Source: Adiantum capillus-veneris
Taxonomy: Eukaryota > Streptophyta > Polypodiopsida > Polypodiales > Pteridaceae
Direction: 5' to 3'
DNA: 64,000 bases
Assembly: GCA_014529385.2 (NCBI GenBank)
Contig: CM043970.1
Location: forward strand, 45,724,279 to 45,788,278
The translations under genes and the position numbers were made by a program. Below the pieces are notes generated by a model that saw only the letters and a program-made list of their open reading frames with translations, was not told the DNA's origin and made no database searches. Shown piece after piece: positions 47,795 to 59,516 of the stretch (position 1 is its first letter; every line of letters starts with the position of its first letter).

Positions 47795-48390
47795 TTCCAA
47801 TGCCCGCCTGCAGCACACTTCTCTAGAACCACCTTGCCTGCAATCGGTGCATCTTGCTTGGCTGTTGACGCTGACCCCACACACACACACACAGGTTTTT
47901 TGGATAACGCCAAACCAGGCCTCAATGCCGCTTGCAAGTCGCGGCAACTTGCCTCAACAATCTGGCAGTGTTAAACTTCTCTCCCAGACCCCACGCACAT
48001 CCCTTATTCTCTACCTCCAGACCTCGCATGTGCCATGCTACCTCATCTTCATATAGGTCCATCAACTGCAAACTCGCTGAGCCCACATCTCTTGCTTGTT
48101 GACCCCACCCACTGAATTTCCCATGATCCCTTTGCTTCGGAATCCTAGCTGGCTCTCGCCCGAGGCTCATCACCCTCTCAAGTCCCGAGCCCAACGATAG
48201 GCAATCTTTTGTAATCCATTGATTGTAGTATGCCAGATTTTCTCTTGCTGCTACACAACAACTGCTGCTAGTTATCAACTCACGACATTGGCCTCACGGC
48301 GCTACTTGCCTCATCAATCCTTGTGTCTCACCTAAGTCACTCTCTCTCTCTCACGCGCAGGTTGCCGACGTGCCATGGCATTAATTTAAA
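47365..48390. other. C-rich stretch with (CA)n and (CT)n tracts
   Basis: CCTACG and CCTACGCG-type words recur at 47440-47600 (CCTACGTGCGCATGC, ATCCTACGCGTTGC, TTCCTACGCCCTC). (CT)n lies at 47760-47790 and (CA)n at 47699-47714 and 47878-47892. Overlapping frames on both strands look repeat-driven. A gene cannot be supported. Confidence 0.5.
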
Positions 48391-49990
48391 AAAAAAAGTA
48401 ATGACAACAAAAATGAATAAATAATAGAATTTAACGAGGTTTGTTCCTACCTCCGCTTTCACCATAGCTAGCACTCACACACACGCTCATGAGCTCACCC
48501 ACATACCCTACCCCTCAACTCATTTTTGGTTCTCTTACCTCAAGAGACATGAGATACAAAGAGAACAAAATCACTAAAATTTTATGAAGACTCATAAAAA
48601 GGGTTCGCATCCCTCTAAGACTTCACGATGCCCAAAGATGACGTATACTACAATGTTCAAAGCTAAAAATGATCAAGACAATACCTTTAGTCCTGTGATT
48701 GATTTTTAGCATTGACGATTGAGTTGTTTGAGGTGATGACAATAATAGCCAAAGAGGGATCCGCATAGCAACATATTTTTAGCGATAAGAGAGTCGTTGT
48801 GCATGGATGCCTTGATTCTATATTGCTTTGTATGTCAAAATATGATGCATGACGATGTGTGAAGCACATACATTCAATCTTTGTGCGATGAGTGCCCAGG
48901 TTCAAGGAGTTACATAAATTTGCCAAATTTGTTGTGAATGTGATAGATTTTAGTGCCTGGCTTGATGGAAATTCTCATTTGCACTAAAATGGCAAGCTCT
49001 ATTGGACATGCATATGAACTTCATGAGAGAGTTGCACTAGATGATGAGTGGTGATTACTTGATCGGAACTTTGTGCTTAAACTTAACATTGCTTGTACAT
49101 TTTAAATCGAATTGAATGAACAATCATTGGAAAGCATTAGAATTGAACTTGTTTTAATGGCCAAGAGAGAGCATTAAAACTTTTGGGGTTGTCGATGATC
49201 ATACATTTTTAGTGCTTGTGATGAATTTACAAATGCTTTCATGGACTAACAATTGTGCATTTTTTGAAGGGAAATTGGCCAATCATGATTCAACATCAGG
49301 TTGTGATTAACCAATAAAGAGAGTTCAAAATTTGCTTCATCCTAAACTCTCTCTTCCTTTTAACATGTATGCCAAAATGCTAAAGTGAGCATGATTTTGG
49401 GAAAATGGTCAATAAATAGCATTAAATTGAGGGTTGATATTGACCATAATATGGTGCTATGAATTAAAATTTGGATTTGGCATCGCTTGATACATTTTAG
49501 TGCTACATACGGCGACTAGACCTATGCCTAATGATGATGTGGTAATACATCTGGGCAAAAGTAGCTGCAGTGAATGGTAATGACCTTAAGGAGGCTGGAA
49601 ATTGAGCATTGCCATGCAGAACTTTCCGTGCAAGTCATCAAAGGAGAAAATTGAAGCTGAGAAATTGAGTGTGCCAGGGATAAGAGTAACAGTGAAGCCG
49701 GAAAAGAAAAAGTTGCGGATAGATACACTTCAGAAGTCAGAGAGTGTGCTGTCAATAGGCAAATTGAGGTCGATTTAGTTCAGGACAAAAGTGCTTTGCT
49801 AATTTACAATTTTGCAGATAAAGAGAAAATTTCATCACTCAATCAACTGGAATCGAGGTATCACAAAGGCGAGTAGTCGTTGCAGTAAAGTGGTAAGTAT
49901 CTTGCCAACTAGTGCTACAGCTATACAGGTAAATCAGATCGTCGAGATCACAGTCAGGCCTAGCAGAGAGCTTTGAATTAGGAAAACCAC
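48391..49990. other. Non-coding; last ~400 bp has weak coding sense
   Basis: Nothing recognisable at 48391-49560. At about 49610-49780 the plus strand has a charged frame (EAEKLSVPGIRVTVKPEKKKL) in front of the unknown coding region, possibly an earlier exon or its upstream decayed part. Confidence 0.4.
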
Positions 49991-49999
49991 TGGTCACCC

Positions 50000-52435
50000 G
50001 TGGGAGAGGCTAGAAAAAGGAAATACAAGTGCTCAACAGGTCAGTATAACAGGGTTGAAAGAAAAAAAATGGAGCAGCAGATGCAACAGACACAGTCAAT
50101 GGCAACATCGGCAAATCAAAGCAGTTATGATGCAGCTTCAAGCTCATTAATAACAAGCAAATCACTTGGCATCAGGTTGGAATTAATAGGTCATTTCAAA
50201 GACTTTCCATGCTATATGGATGATGCAGACAATCGCTATCTAAAGTCCAAGAAAATGCTTTGAAAAGCCCGATAATACAGGTTGTGGAAGTAGACGAAGC
50301 TACCAACATGGCTAATTCACAAAAGAATCTAATGGAAGATTGTTTAGGATCGGTGTACATGAAGCTCAAACCAGGTAGTGAGTTGGAAATAATAAAATTG
50401 CACAGGCAAGTTCTTCCAGAGGTTAGCAGTTGTCGAGTCACTGTGCACTTGATAAAGTCAAATTACAAGGACAAAAACTGTAGCAGTCTCTATAGAGATA
50501 TAGAGGGTAGATGGTACAAAGCAGAAACACCTCAACAAGCGACATGAGAGCCAGATCAATTCTTCATAGCTCATGAAGATGGTTCAAAATTGGGTTACAA
50601 ATACATGTCGACAGGTGGTAATATTTACCGCTTGATAATGAGCTTACCTTTAGCTTCTAATGAAGATACAGTGTTAGCTCAGAATAGAGAAATCACTCAA
50701 GAGACGGGGCCTACTATAATCAATCTGCCAAAAAATGAAGACACGGTCAGTAGGAAGGAATTCCTTGAAGCCATGTATAAACGAAAATTGCCTTCAACCA
50801 CTTCAGAAGTCAACAAGCAACCTGAACCAATAGCCCTTCATTGGATCCACGAGACGAGATGGAAAGATCCAATTTATTTAGATTATGATGGACAAAGATG
50901 GGTTCAAGTCACGCGGGTAAGGACATTTAGCGAGTCAGTTCCTAGGACACTATGGGCAACGTGCATTGGGGACAAGAGCTATGATATAGATGGAAGATGC
51001 TATGAATTAGATCTTATTGCATATATATTCTCGGAAAGAGTTGTAGATTTCATCTTGTCATCTTCAACTCCACAAGACCAAATTGAGCAACGGACACATG
51101 ATGAAATGATATCTAACCAGGTAAATATTGGTTACACTGCCACTATTGCACAAAGTCAATCACTAGAAGATAGGGAAGTGCACTTTAAAAGCTCTAGGTT
51201 TCCACTGACACATGATCAGACTTTGAATTTGTATGAGCACAATTCAACTCCTTTCATTACACAGATGAGTGCCACAACACAACATTCACAGGTACCAAAC
51301 ACTACACATGCACCACAAACTGTACCAACACAAACATACATACAATCAATGGAAGAATCAGCTATTGAGTTAGCACAACTTCACAAAGACCTAGCTCAAT
51401 CAGCTGAGCTAGATGACAAAGCTAGAATATCAACATCTGGCATAAGGAAGATGCCTCTTACAGATAGGGAACACTCTCGGATGGGGGGAGTCCAATCTCC
51501 ACCTCACTTACTGCAATCAGGACAACCCTATCAACTGCAAACAGCAAAAGAGAGTCACAATACTCTCTTACAAATCAGCGGACAACAGAAGCCAAATACA
51601 GGATTGAAGCAACAACAGAGTCATAAGACTATACAGAAGCCACATATAAAGGATCACATGTTCATAGCAGACATATAATTAAAGTTGGTCACAGAAGCAG
51701 GGGCGACCATCTACCAGGGTTACAATGGAAGCTATTACAAGCTTCTTGAGAATGCCACAATCGAAAAAGATAAGGGCAATCAGTCAAAGCCAGCGTCAGT
51801 GTTGGTTTTTAAGTATCTACATGTCATGTTGATGAAAAAGCTTCTTGAGAATGCCACAGTCGAAAAAGATAAGGGCAATCAGTCAAAGCCAGCGTCAGTG
51901 TTGGTTTTTAAGTATCTACATGTCATGTTGATGACATATTTGATCAAAGATACTATGGGCAACAAATACCAACAATATTATGGATAGATACATGGACCAG
52001 GTATAGAACAAATAGGAATAGATGTGCATTGGTATGGATGTGGCATTAATAATCTAATACCCAATTGCCCAGTAAAGATGCACTTAGATATGATGAAGCA
52101 ACAAAACCAAGACAGTATCAGACTGCAAGCAGCAGAATCATTAAAGTAGACGTCTCCAAATCGAAAGGCGCCAGAAAGAAAGCATATCTTGTCAAAGGAT
52201 ACCAGAGACAAACTCATGACTAAAATATTGGAGGTCAAAGGCGTCAATGATATTTCGATTGAAAATCAAGCTGCCAAAAAAGATCAGCTACAAAAGATGG
52301 TCTCAAATAGCTTGGAATTTTTCAGGCCTAAAGTCGAATGATCCAACAAAGATGCAGCGGACGATCCAATGTCAAAGGAAGTGGATGAAGAAATTATCTA
52401 TGACCTAGAATCAGAGTGGGTACGGATAAATGAGT
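50000..52435 (+). pseudogene. Unrecognised long coding region with repeated Gly-x-x-Tyr motifs
   Basis: One frame (from 50260) reads to a TAA at 52433-52435 with stops at about 50545, 51676, 51985, 52148 and 52339. It is preceded by an 87-codon stretch in another frame (50000-50263), so ~800 codons with one frameshift. The largest open piece is 50590-51678 (362 codons). A motif of the type G-x-x-Y/W with flanking hydrophobics recurs (IEGRWYKAE, GGNIYRLIM, YDGQRWVQV, IDGRCYELD, YNGSYYKLL). The middle is Gln/Thr/Ser/His-rich and probably disordered. It could be a host gene or an element ORF. I recognise no family. Confidence 0.5.
51739..51936 (+). repeat. 99 bp in-frame tandem duplication
   Basis: The units 51739-51837 and 51838-51936 are almost identical and keep the frame, repeating 33 codons beginning KLLENAT. 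Confidence 0.95.
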
Positions 52436-52438
52436 AAA

Positions 52439-52442
52439 GCGT
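52439..52442. repeat. Target duplication of the LTR-gag array, left (GCGT)
   Basis: GCGT (GCGTT if the LTR's first T is counted) precedes the array. The same word follows it at 59513-59516. Confidence 0.7.
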
Positions 52443-52648
52443 TGTGAGCGGGATGAAAACACACACAGAGCCTCTATAACGACCCGACACACACTCTTGG
52501 GAAGATACACACACACACACTATGGGGCACCACTCGGCTTAGACAACACACCTGGCCGAGACAGGGAACACACCTCTGGAGTGAGAGGAGAGAGGCTATC
52601 CACTTGCCCACTCCACACAAACACACACACACACACACACACCCAAAA
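52443..52648 (-). mobile_element. Truncated third LTR of element A
   Basis: It corresponds to the first ~215 bp (plus-strand sense) of the LTR at 54621. It breaks at CCCAAAA and joins gag sequence equivalent to 56405 onwards. Both parents share CAAAA at the junction. Confidence 0.85.
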
Positions 52649-53552
52649 CAGGCTCCACATCCAACAAATCCACAAAATGGCTCTCAACCTTGCCCTCTTC
52701 CCTAATTTCCAAGGAACTAGTATCCAAAGATACGTGCTCATCATCAATAACCTCAACCTCACACTCACACCCAGAATCACAAGGTACACAAGTAGCCAAT
52801 GCATCCTTTTCACGACTTTTCAATCCTGTATCCAAAGGATTACTCACCTCTTTAAGCTCTTCCATAAACCTGTCAACCTGCAAGACCTCTTTACGCTTCA
52901 CAATAGACCTTGGGAAGAAACGAGAAACATCATAGGATAGGCTACTTTTCACCTGCTTAGGCTTAACTTCATCTTCCATGTCAAATCCATCTTGCACATG
53001 CATACCTGTACTGATACCATGTTCCTCAAGACGCTTAAACTTCCATTCCTTGTGCTTTGCAATGCATACCGCATCTTCAAAAGACTCGGGCGTCTTCAAC
53101 TTAACCTCGAACCGCAACCAAGGTGACAAACCATCAACAAAATAACTTTTCTTCAATGAACAAGGGGGGGTCTCATCCTTAAGAGCAACACACCAACGAG
53201 TCCATAAATCTGTAAAACCTTGTACATAGGTATAAACACCTTGACAAGAACCTTGCTTAAGAGCATTGAGCTCATTCCATACTGCATTTGGATCTTCAAA
53301 AACTTGGAAACGCTCTAAAAACGCTTCTATAAACTTGTCAAGACTCAAACCATAAGAAGAAGCCACTGCTTCTTTAGCTTCCAAATCCATGAACCAAACA
53401 CGGGCCTCATCTTTCAAAACCAATCCAAATAGCCTCAAAATCTTGTCCTCATCACACATATTGTTGCTTATGCATGCCACCTCGACTTGCTCCAGAAAGT
53501 CTTCCGCATCTTCACCACTTCTTCCATGAAATTCTGGATAAGAGAAAGCCAT
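52596..53552 (-). CDS. Gag of element A, unit 1 (3'-truncated, fused to LTR)
   Basis: The ATG at 53552-53550 was chosen because it begins the conserved MAFSYPEF start shared with unit 2; the longer frame uses a non-ATG codon. Early residues give F-x-GRSGEDAEDFLEQV. The central region (KDEARVWFMDLE, FIEAFLERFQVF, VYTYVQGFTDLWTRW, then KSYFVDGLSPWLRFEV) is a retrotransposon gag core. An acidic tail follows. No CCHC zinc knuckle is seen. The frame is intact for about 305 codons, then runs into LTR sequence, adding a (CV)n tail read from the (CA)n tract and ending at 52596. The product would assemble particles around element RNA. The fused tail makes function doubtful. Confidence 0.8.
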   Translation of the reverse strand: MAFSYPEFHGRSGEDAEDFLEQVEVACISNNMCDEDKILRLFGLVLKDEARVWFMDLEAKEAVASSYGLSLDKFIEAFLERFQVFEDPNAVWNELNALKQGSCQGVYTYVQGFTDLWTRWCVALKDETPPCSLKKSYFVDGLSPWLRFEVKLKTPESFEDAVCIAKHKEWKFKRLEEHGISTGMHVQDGFDMEDEVKPKQVKSSLSYDVSRFFPRSIVKRKEVLQVDRFMEELKEVSNPLDTGLKSREKDALATCVPCDSGCECEVEVIDDEHVSLDTSSLEIREEGKVESHFVDLLDVEPVLGVCVCVCVCVEWASG

Positions 53553-54369
53553 GGCTACCAAAGTTACAATGCTTTGAGAATCCCTTCAAACACACGTGCA
53601 AGAACCCAAAACTTTTCACTACCCAATCCCCAGAAACCTTAATGGAGCTCAGCTTTAGATAAGGACAAACACATGCACATCAAATGAGTTTTCATAGTTA
53701 ATCATCGGAATGACAACAGGCAAAGGACATTCCAGGATCTCTCTCAATCTTCTTGGCCCAAACATAAAGACTATGCACTGCTGGAAAAAGATCTTCCTGG
53801 ACACATGAACATTAATTTGAATTCTTTGAGTTAAATGAAAAGGAGTGAACTGAGGGCCATTTTGATCATCCATTAAAGCCAACCATGAAGCTCCCAAGAA
53901 GGCACACCTGACTCAACCTCTGATTTTGCCAAAATTTCAACAGCATAACAGCATAAATGGCTCAAAATACCAAAAAACCAGCCATCATAACTTGGGAAAA
54001 TTTCGACAGAGTTTCCCCAGAAGTAGAGCACTAGGAACCCAAAATATAGACTGTCTATGTATGCATAAACTGTCAACAATAGAACCCGAGCATCAAGTAG
54101 GACTCACTAGTACATAGCCTATGGCGAGGTCACAAAAAGGGTGCTCCAACTACCTGTATCACCGAAAGGATCTCCACATTTGAGAATCCCCCAGCTCAAT
54201 AAAAACCTCACGCTATCGACCCTCACACGAAGGCTAATGCAAATCGCATATAGTCAAGTCTCAGAAATGACTATCTTCCAGACCAAGTCTCAGAAATGGT
54301 TGGGACTGCCAAATAAAACCATATATGGCTCCACAAAGGCGTACAATGGCAGTTTCCACAAGTAACGTA

Positions 54370-54620
54370 CAATCCAACAGACAATGCGCTCAAACAGGCG
54401 CCAAATGATGCATACCCACGGCAACTGCAACTGACTCCCACTATCAGTGTAACACTGAACTCCAGCTACCTGTACCTATGTGAATCATCTGTACCTGCAC
54501 CTGTCCCTGTAACCTATAACCTGTAATCTGTAATCTACAACCTGCAACCTACAACCTGTAATCCCGAAGCTCGAAGTAGAAGGTACTCGAAGAAGATCCT
54601 CCGTGGGGGCGCCAAAAGAA
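54370..54620 (-). other. Leader and primer site of element A, unit 1
   Basis: A short tandem of CCTGTAAYCT/CTACAACCTGCAA words (about 54507-54563) lies in the leader and has one more unit than the copy at 58257-58317. On the minus strand TTTTGGCGCCCCCACGGAGG follows the LTR end at once. Its TGGCGCC start is that of a plant LTR-element primer site. Confidence 0.7.
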
Positions 54621-55771
54621 TGTGAGCGGGATGAAAACACACACAGAGCCTCTATAATGACCCGACACACACTCTTGGGAAGATACACACACACACACAC
54701 ACACACTATGGGGCACCACTCGGCTTAGACAACACACCTGGCCGAGACAGGGAACACACCTCTGGAGTGAGAGGAGAGAGACTATCCACTTGCCCACTCC
54801 ACACAAACACACACACACACACACACACCCAAAAACTCAGCTCAAAAGAGGAGAATTTCTGATGTTTAGATACAATTGAGCTTGGGCCAACACCAATGGG
54901 GCAAATAGCTCACACAATATGGGTAAAATAAGCCAGATACAATCACAAACTAGAGCAGAAACTTCGCTCATAGGAGAAACTTACACAGAAAAACAGCAGG
55001 AAAAGAGTGAGAAATTTGGCAAAATGGACAGCGCCATTGCGTCCAGAACGGCCCAAAACCCCAGTCTACAATGTCAAAGTGCTCAAATCTGACCTCGGAT
55101 GAGCAGTTTACGGCCAAAACAGGCTCCAAAAACCCAAAAAACACACCTGCGGCTGTTCCTCCTCTCTTCTCCATGTTTTTTCTGGTCTTCTCTCTGATTT
55201 TTCAGTTCCCACACTTAGATTTATTAGTTGGGCACCCTTGGCCTTTTAGATGGCCTCAAACGGACCCCGAACATGCCAAAAACTGACCTCGCAGTGCATA
55301 GTTGTCACCTTTTTGCATCATTCGCACACCTGGCACTCAGCTTTTTTCCAATAATGCATCTCGCCACCACGTGAAGTGGCCCCAAAAATTGGTCCTAATG
55401 ATGACCTTTCTGCATAACTCTCACAAGAAAACACCCACGTTGTGTCCGTCCTCATCCGCGTGCAAATGTTGACCTCGTTCGCCCTCCTGACGCCACTAGA
55501 TGCCATCTGACGCACCTGCTGACCTCATGTCGTCGGCCTGCGGATAGCTTCCTCGAGAAGTTTTACACGCTATAAACTCCTCATTATTGTAGAAAAACAC
55601 AGTGGTACTGGTAATAGTGAAAATCGATGCACTATGTACACCCTGTCCTACCTGTACACATGTGGGCCCCACATAACCACCTGGCTAAGGAAAATGGGCA
55701 ATCCTTTATTTGATGCACCATGCATGTATATGTACATATGCGCGATCCCTTGCTCCAAGAAACTCCTGACA
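54621..55771 (-). mobile_element. Middle LTR of element A
   Basis: 1,151 bp, starting TGTGAGCGGG and ending CTCCTGACA on the plus strand. It holds (AC)n tracts at about 54687-54706 and 54806-54829 that differ in length from those of the right LTR. It is followed on the right by a polypurine tract. Confidence 0.9.
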
Positions 55772-55792
55772 TAATTTGCCCACCCCCTAGCT
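55772..55792 (-). promoter_or_regulatory. Polypurine tract of element A
   Basis: On the minus strand AGGGGGTGGGCAAATTA ends directly at the LTR boundary, where plus-strand DNA synthesis would be primed. Confidence 0.7.
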
Positions 55793-55821
55793 TGCTAGAG
55801 CATTCATGCTCAGCAGCAGCA

Positions 55822-57312
55822 CTAGTAGATGCTCATTCCACTTGGATCAAAAGGCCAAAGGCATATCACTTGATTCACAAGAAGCATCATAACAACACAC
55901 CTACATTTGTCAACAATCAACCAAAATGCACCATAGGCATATTCAACTAACACATCCGCCCTGTCTGGAGTTACAAAAGGATAAATATTGCATGCCACAT
56001 TCAACCCAACCGATAGAGACAACTCAAGTGACTCATCACCTGGCATCTTGGCTTCACCAGCCATAGAAACAACCTGCAAATCATGCACCCAAGTAGCTAA
56101 AAGCATTGTGTGAAGGTAAAGTTGTTGATATCCAAAGCACAAAAGTATCCCCGCAGCACACATATCCCTAGCATAGGCATCCACATAGCTGAGATTGGAC
56201 TCATATATGCCAAACCCCTTCTCATCATCATAAGCATACTCATCATCACACATAACTTCATCCACATCATAATCATGGCTATCACCACTATCCATAGCTT
56301 CTAGCATGGGTTCATCAGTCTCCAAGAATATAGATCCCTGCTCTAAACCACAATCATGCTCACAAATTGGTTCAATCACTGCACATACATCAAAATATGG
56401 CTTCAAAACAGGCTCCACATCCAACAAATCCACAAAATGGCTCTCAACCTTGCCCTCTTCCCTAATTTCCAAGGAACTGGTATCCAAAGATACGTGCTCA
56501 TCATCAATAACCTCAACCTCACACTCACACCCAGAATCACAAGGTACACAAGTAGCAATTGCATCCTTTTCACGACTTTTCAATCCTGTATCCAAAGGAT
56601 TACTCACCTCTTTAAGCTCTTCCATAAACCTGTCAACCTGCAAGACCTCTTTACGCTTCACAATAGACCTTGGGAAGAAACGAGAAACATCATAGGATAG
56701 GCTACTTTTCACCTGCTTAGGCTTAACTTCATCTTCCATGTCAAATCCATCTTGCACATGCATACCTGTACTGATACCATGTTCCTCAAGACGCTTAAAC
56801 TTCTATTCCTTGTGCTTTGCAATGCATACCGCATCTTCAAAAGACTCGGGCGTCTTCAACTTAACCTCGAACCGCAACCAAGGTGACAAACCATCAACAA
56901 AATAACTTTTCTTCAATGAACAAGGGGGGGTCTCATCCTTAAGAGCAACACACCAACGAGTCCATAAATCTGTAAAACCTTGTACATAGGTATCAACACC
57001 TTGACAAGAACCTTGCTTAAGAGCATTGAGCTCATTCCATACTGCATTTGCATCTTCAAAAACTTGGAAACGCTCTAAAAAAGCTTCTATAAACTTGTCA
57101 AGACTCAAACCATAAGAAGAAGCCACTGCTTCTTTAGCTTCCAAATCCATGAACCAAACACGGGCCTCATCTTTCAAAACCAATCCAAATAGCCTCAAAA
57201 TCTTGTCCTCATCACACATATTGCTGCTTATGCATGCCACCTCGACTTGCTCCAGAAAGTCTTCCGCATCTTCACCACTTCTTCCATGAAATTCCGGATA
57301 AGAGAAAGCCAT
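55822..57312 (-). pseudogene. Gag of element A, unit 2 (full length, one nonsense codon)
   Basis: From the ATG at 57312 the frame gives ~496 residues to the stop at 55822, only ~50 bp from the LTR, so gag fills the whole interior. A TAG at about 56803-56801 replaces the tryptophan TGG present in unit 1 (KHKEWKF). Otherwise the frame is open. The N-terminal ~190 residues are the gag core. The rest, after a basic FFPRSIVKRKEV patch, is acidic (YDVDEVMCDDEYAYDDEKG) and ends in a hydrophobic, cysteine-containing stretch. No protease or zinc knuckle. Its polymerase must have come from another element. Confidence 0.85.
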
Positions 57313-58129
57313 GGCTACCAAAGTTACAATGCTTTGAGAATCCCTTCGAACACACGTGCAAGAACCCAAAAATTTTCACTACCCAATCCCCAGAAACCTT
57401 AATGGAGCTCAGCTTTAGATAAGGACAAACACATGCACATCAAATGAGTTTTCATAGTTAATCATCGGAATGACAACAGGCAAAGGACATTCCAGGATCT
57501 CTCTCAATCTTCTTGGCCCAAACATAAAGACTATGCGCTTCTGGAAAAAGATCTTCCTGGACACATGAACATTAATCTGAATTCTTTGAGTTAAATGAAA
57601 AGGAGTGAACTGAGGGCCATTTTGATCATCCATTAAAGCCAACCATGAAGCTCCCAAGAAGGCACACCTGACTCAACCTCTGATTTTGCCAAAATTTCAG
57701 CAGCATAACAGCATAAATGGCTCAAAATACCAAAAAACCAGCCATCATAACTTGGGAAAATTTTGACAGAGTTTCCCCAGAAGTAGAGCACTAGGAACCC
57801 AAAATATAGACTGTCTATGTATGCATAAACTGTCAACAATAGAACCCGAGCATCAAGTAGGACTCACTAGTACATAGCCTATGGCGAGGTCACAAAAAGG
57901 GTGCTCCAACTACCTGTATCATCGAAAGGATCTCCACATTTGAGAATCCCCCAGCTCAATAAAAACCTCACGCTATCGACCCTCACACGAAGGCTAATGC
58001 AAATCGCATATAGTCAAGTCTCAGAAATGACTATCTTCCAGACCAAGTCTCAGAAATGGTTGGGACTGCCAAATAAAACCATATATGGCTCCACAAAGGC
58101 GTACAATGGCAGTTTCCACAAGTAACGTA

Positions 58130-58373
58130 CAATCCAACAGACAATGCGCTCAAACATGCGCCAAATGATGCATACCCACGGCAACTGCAACTGACTCCCA
58201 CTATCAGTGTAACACTGAACTCCAGCTACCTGTACCTATGTGAATCATCTGTACCTGTACCTGTCCCTGTAACCTATAACCTGTAATCTGTAATCTGCAA
58301 CCTGCAACCTGTAATCCCGAAGCTCGAAGCAGAAGGTACTCGAAGAAAATCCTCCGTGGGGGCGCCAAAAGAA
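58130..58373 (-). other. Leader and primer site of element A, unit 2
   Basis: Same parts as at 54370-54620: CCTGTAAYCT-type short repeats (58257-58317) and a TGGCGCCCCCACGGAGG primer site next to the LTR. Confidence 0.7.
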
Positions 58374-59512
58374 TGTGAGCGGGATGAAAACACACACAGA
58401 GACTCTATAACGACCCGACACACACTCTTGGGAAGATACACATACACACTACGGGGCACCACTCGGCTTAGACAACACACCTGGCCGAGACAGGGAACAC
58501 ACCTCTGGAGTGAGAGGAGAGAGACTATCCACTTGCCCACTCCACACAAACACACACACACACACACACCCAAAAACTCAGCTCAAAAGAGGAGAATTTC
58601 TGATGTTTAGATACAATTGATCTTGGGCCAACACCAATGGGGCAAATAGCTCACACAATATGGGTAAAATAAGCCAGATACAATCACAAACTAGAGCAGA
58701 AACTTCGCTCATAAGAGAAACTTACACAGAAAAACAGCAGGAAGAGAGTGAGAAATTTGGCAAAATGGATAGTGCCATCGCGTCCGGAACGGCCCAAAAC
58801 CTCAGTCTACAATGTCAAAGTGCTCAAATCCGACTTCGGATGAGCAGTTTACGGCCAAAACAGGCTCCAAAAACCCAAAAAACACACCTGCGGCTGTTCC
58901 TCCTCTCTTCTCCACGTTTTTTCTGGTCTTCTCTCTGATTTTTCAGTTCCCACACTTAGATTTATTAGTTGGGCACCCTTGGCCTTTTAGATGGCCTCAA
59001 ACGGACCCCGAACAGGCCAAAAACTGACCTCGCAGTTCATAGTTGTCACCTTTTTGCATCATTCGCACACCTGGCACTCAGCTTTTTTCCAATAATGCAT
59101 CTCGCCACCACGTGAAGTGGCCCCAAAAATTGGTCCTAATGATGACCTTTCTGCATAACTCTCACAAGAAAACACCCACGTTGTGTCCGTCCTCATCCGC
59201 GTGCAAATATTGACCTCGTTCGCCCTCCTGACGCCACTAGATGCCATCTGACGCACCTGCTGACCTCATGTCGTCGGCCTGCGGATAGCTTCCTCGAGAA
59301 GTTTTACATGCTATAAACTCCTCATTATTGTAGAAAAACACAGTGGTACTGGTAATAGTGAAAATCGATGCACTATGTACACCCTGTCCTACCTGTACAC
59401 ATGTGGGCCCCACATAACCACCTGGCTAAGGAAAATGGGCAATCCTTTATTTGATGCACCATGCATGTATATGTACATATGCACAATCCCTTGCTCCAAA
59501 AAACTCCTGACA
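58374..59512 (-). mobile_element. 5' LTR of element A
   Basis: 1,139 bp, TGTGAGCGGG ... CTCCTGACA, near-identical to 54621-55771. The outer edge is followed by GCGT, the right target copy. Confidence 0.9.
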
Positions 59513-59516
59513 GCGT
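59513..59516. repeat. Target duplication of the LTR-gag array, right (GCGT)
   Basis: Matches 52439-52442; see the array entry. Confidence 0.7.

Larger units (their letters stand above)
52443..59512 (-). mobile_element. Tandem LTR-gag-LTR-gag-LTR array of gag-only element A
   Basis: Read on the minus strand: LTR (59512-58374), primer site, leader, gag (57312-55822), polypurine tract, LTR (55771-54621), primer site, leader, gag (53552-), then a truncated LTR (to 52443). The two interiors and LTRs are near-identical by eye. The middle LTR serves both units, as produced by unequal recombination between LTRs. There is no protease, RT or integrase. GCGT on both outer flanks indicates one insertion event. 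It lies 7 bp after the stop of the unknown coding region. Confidence 0.85.

Noticed and set aside
49528-49755. Minus-strand hydrophobic frame as a membrane protein
   Set aside because: It is opposite a charged plus-strand coding-like stretch and has no family match, start context or neighbour support.
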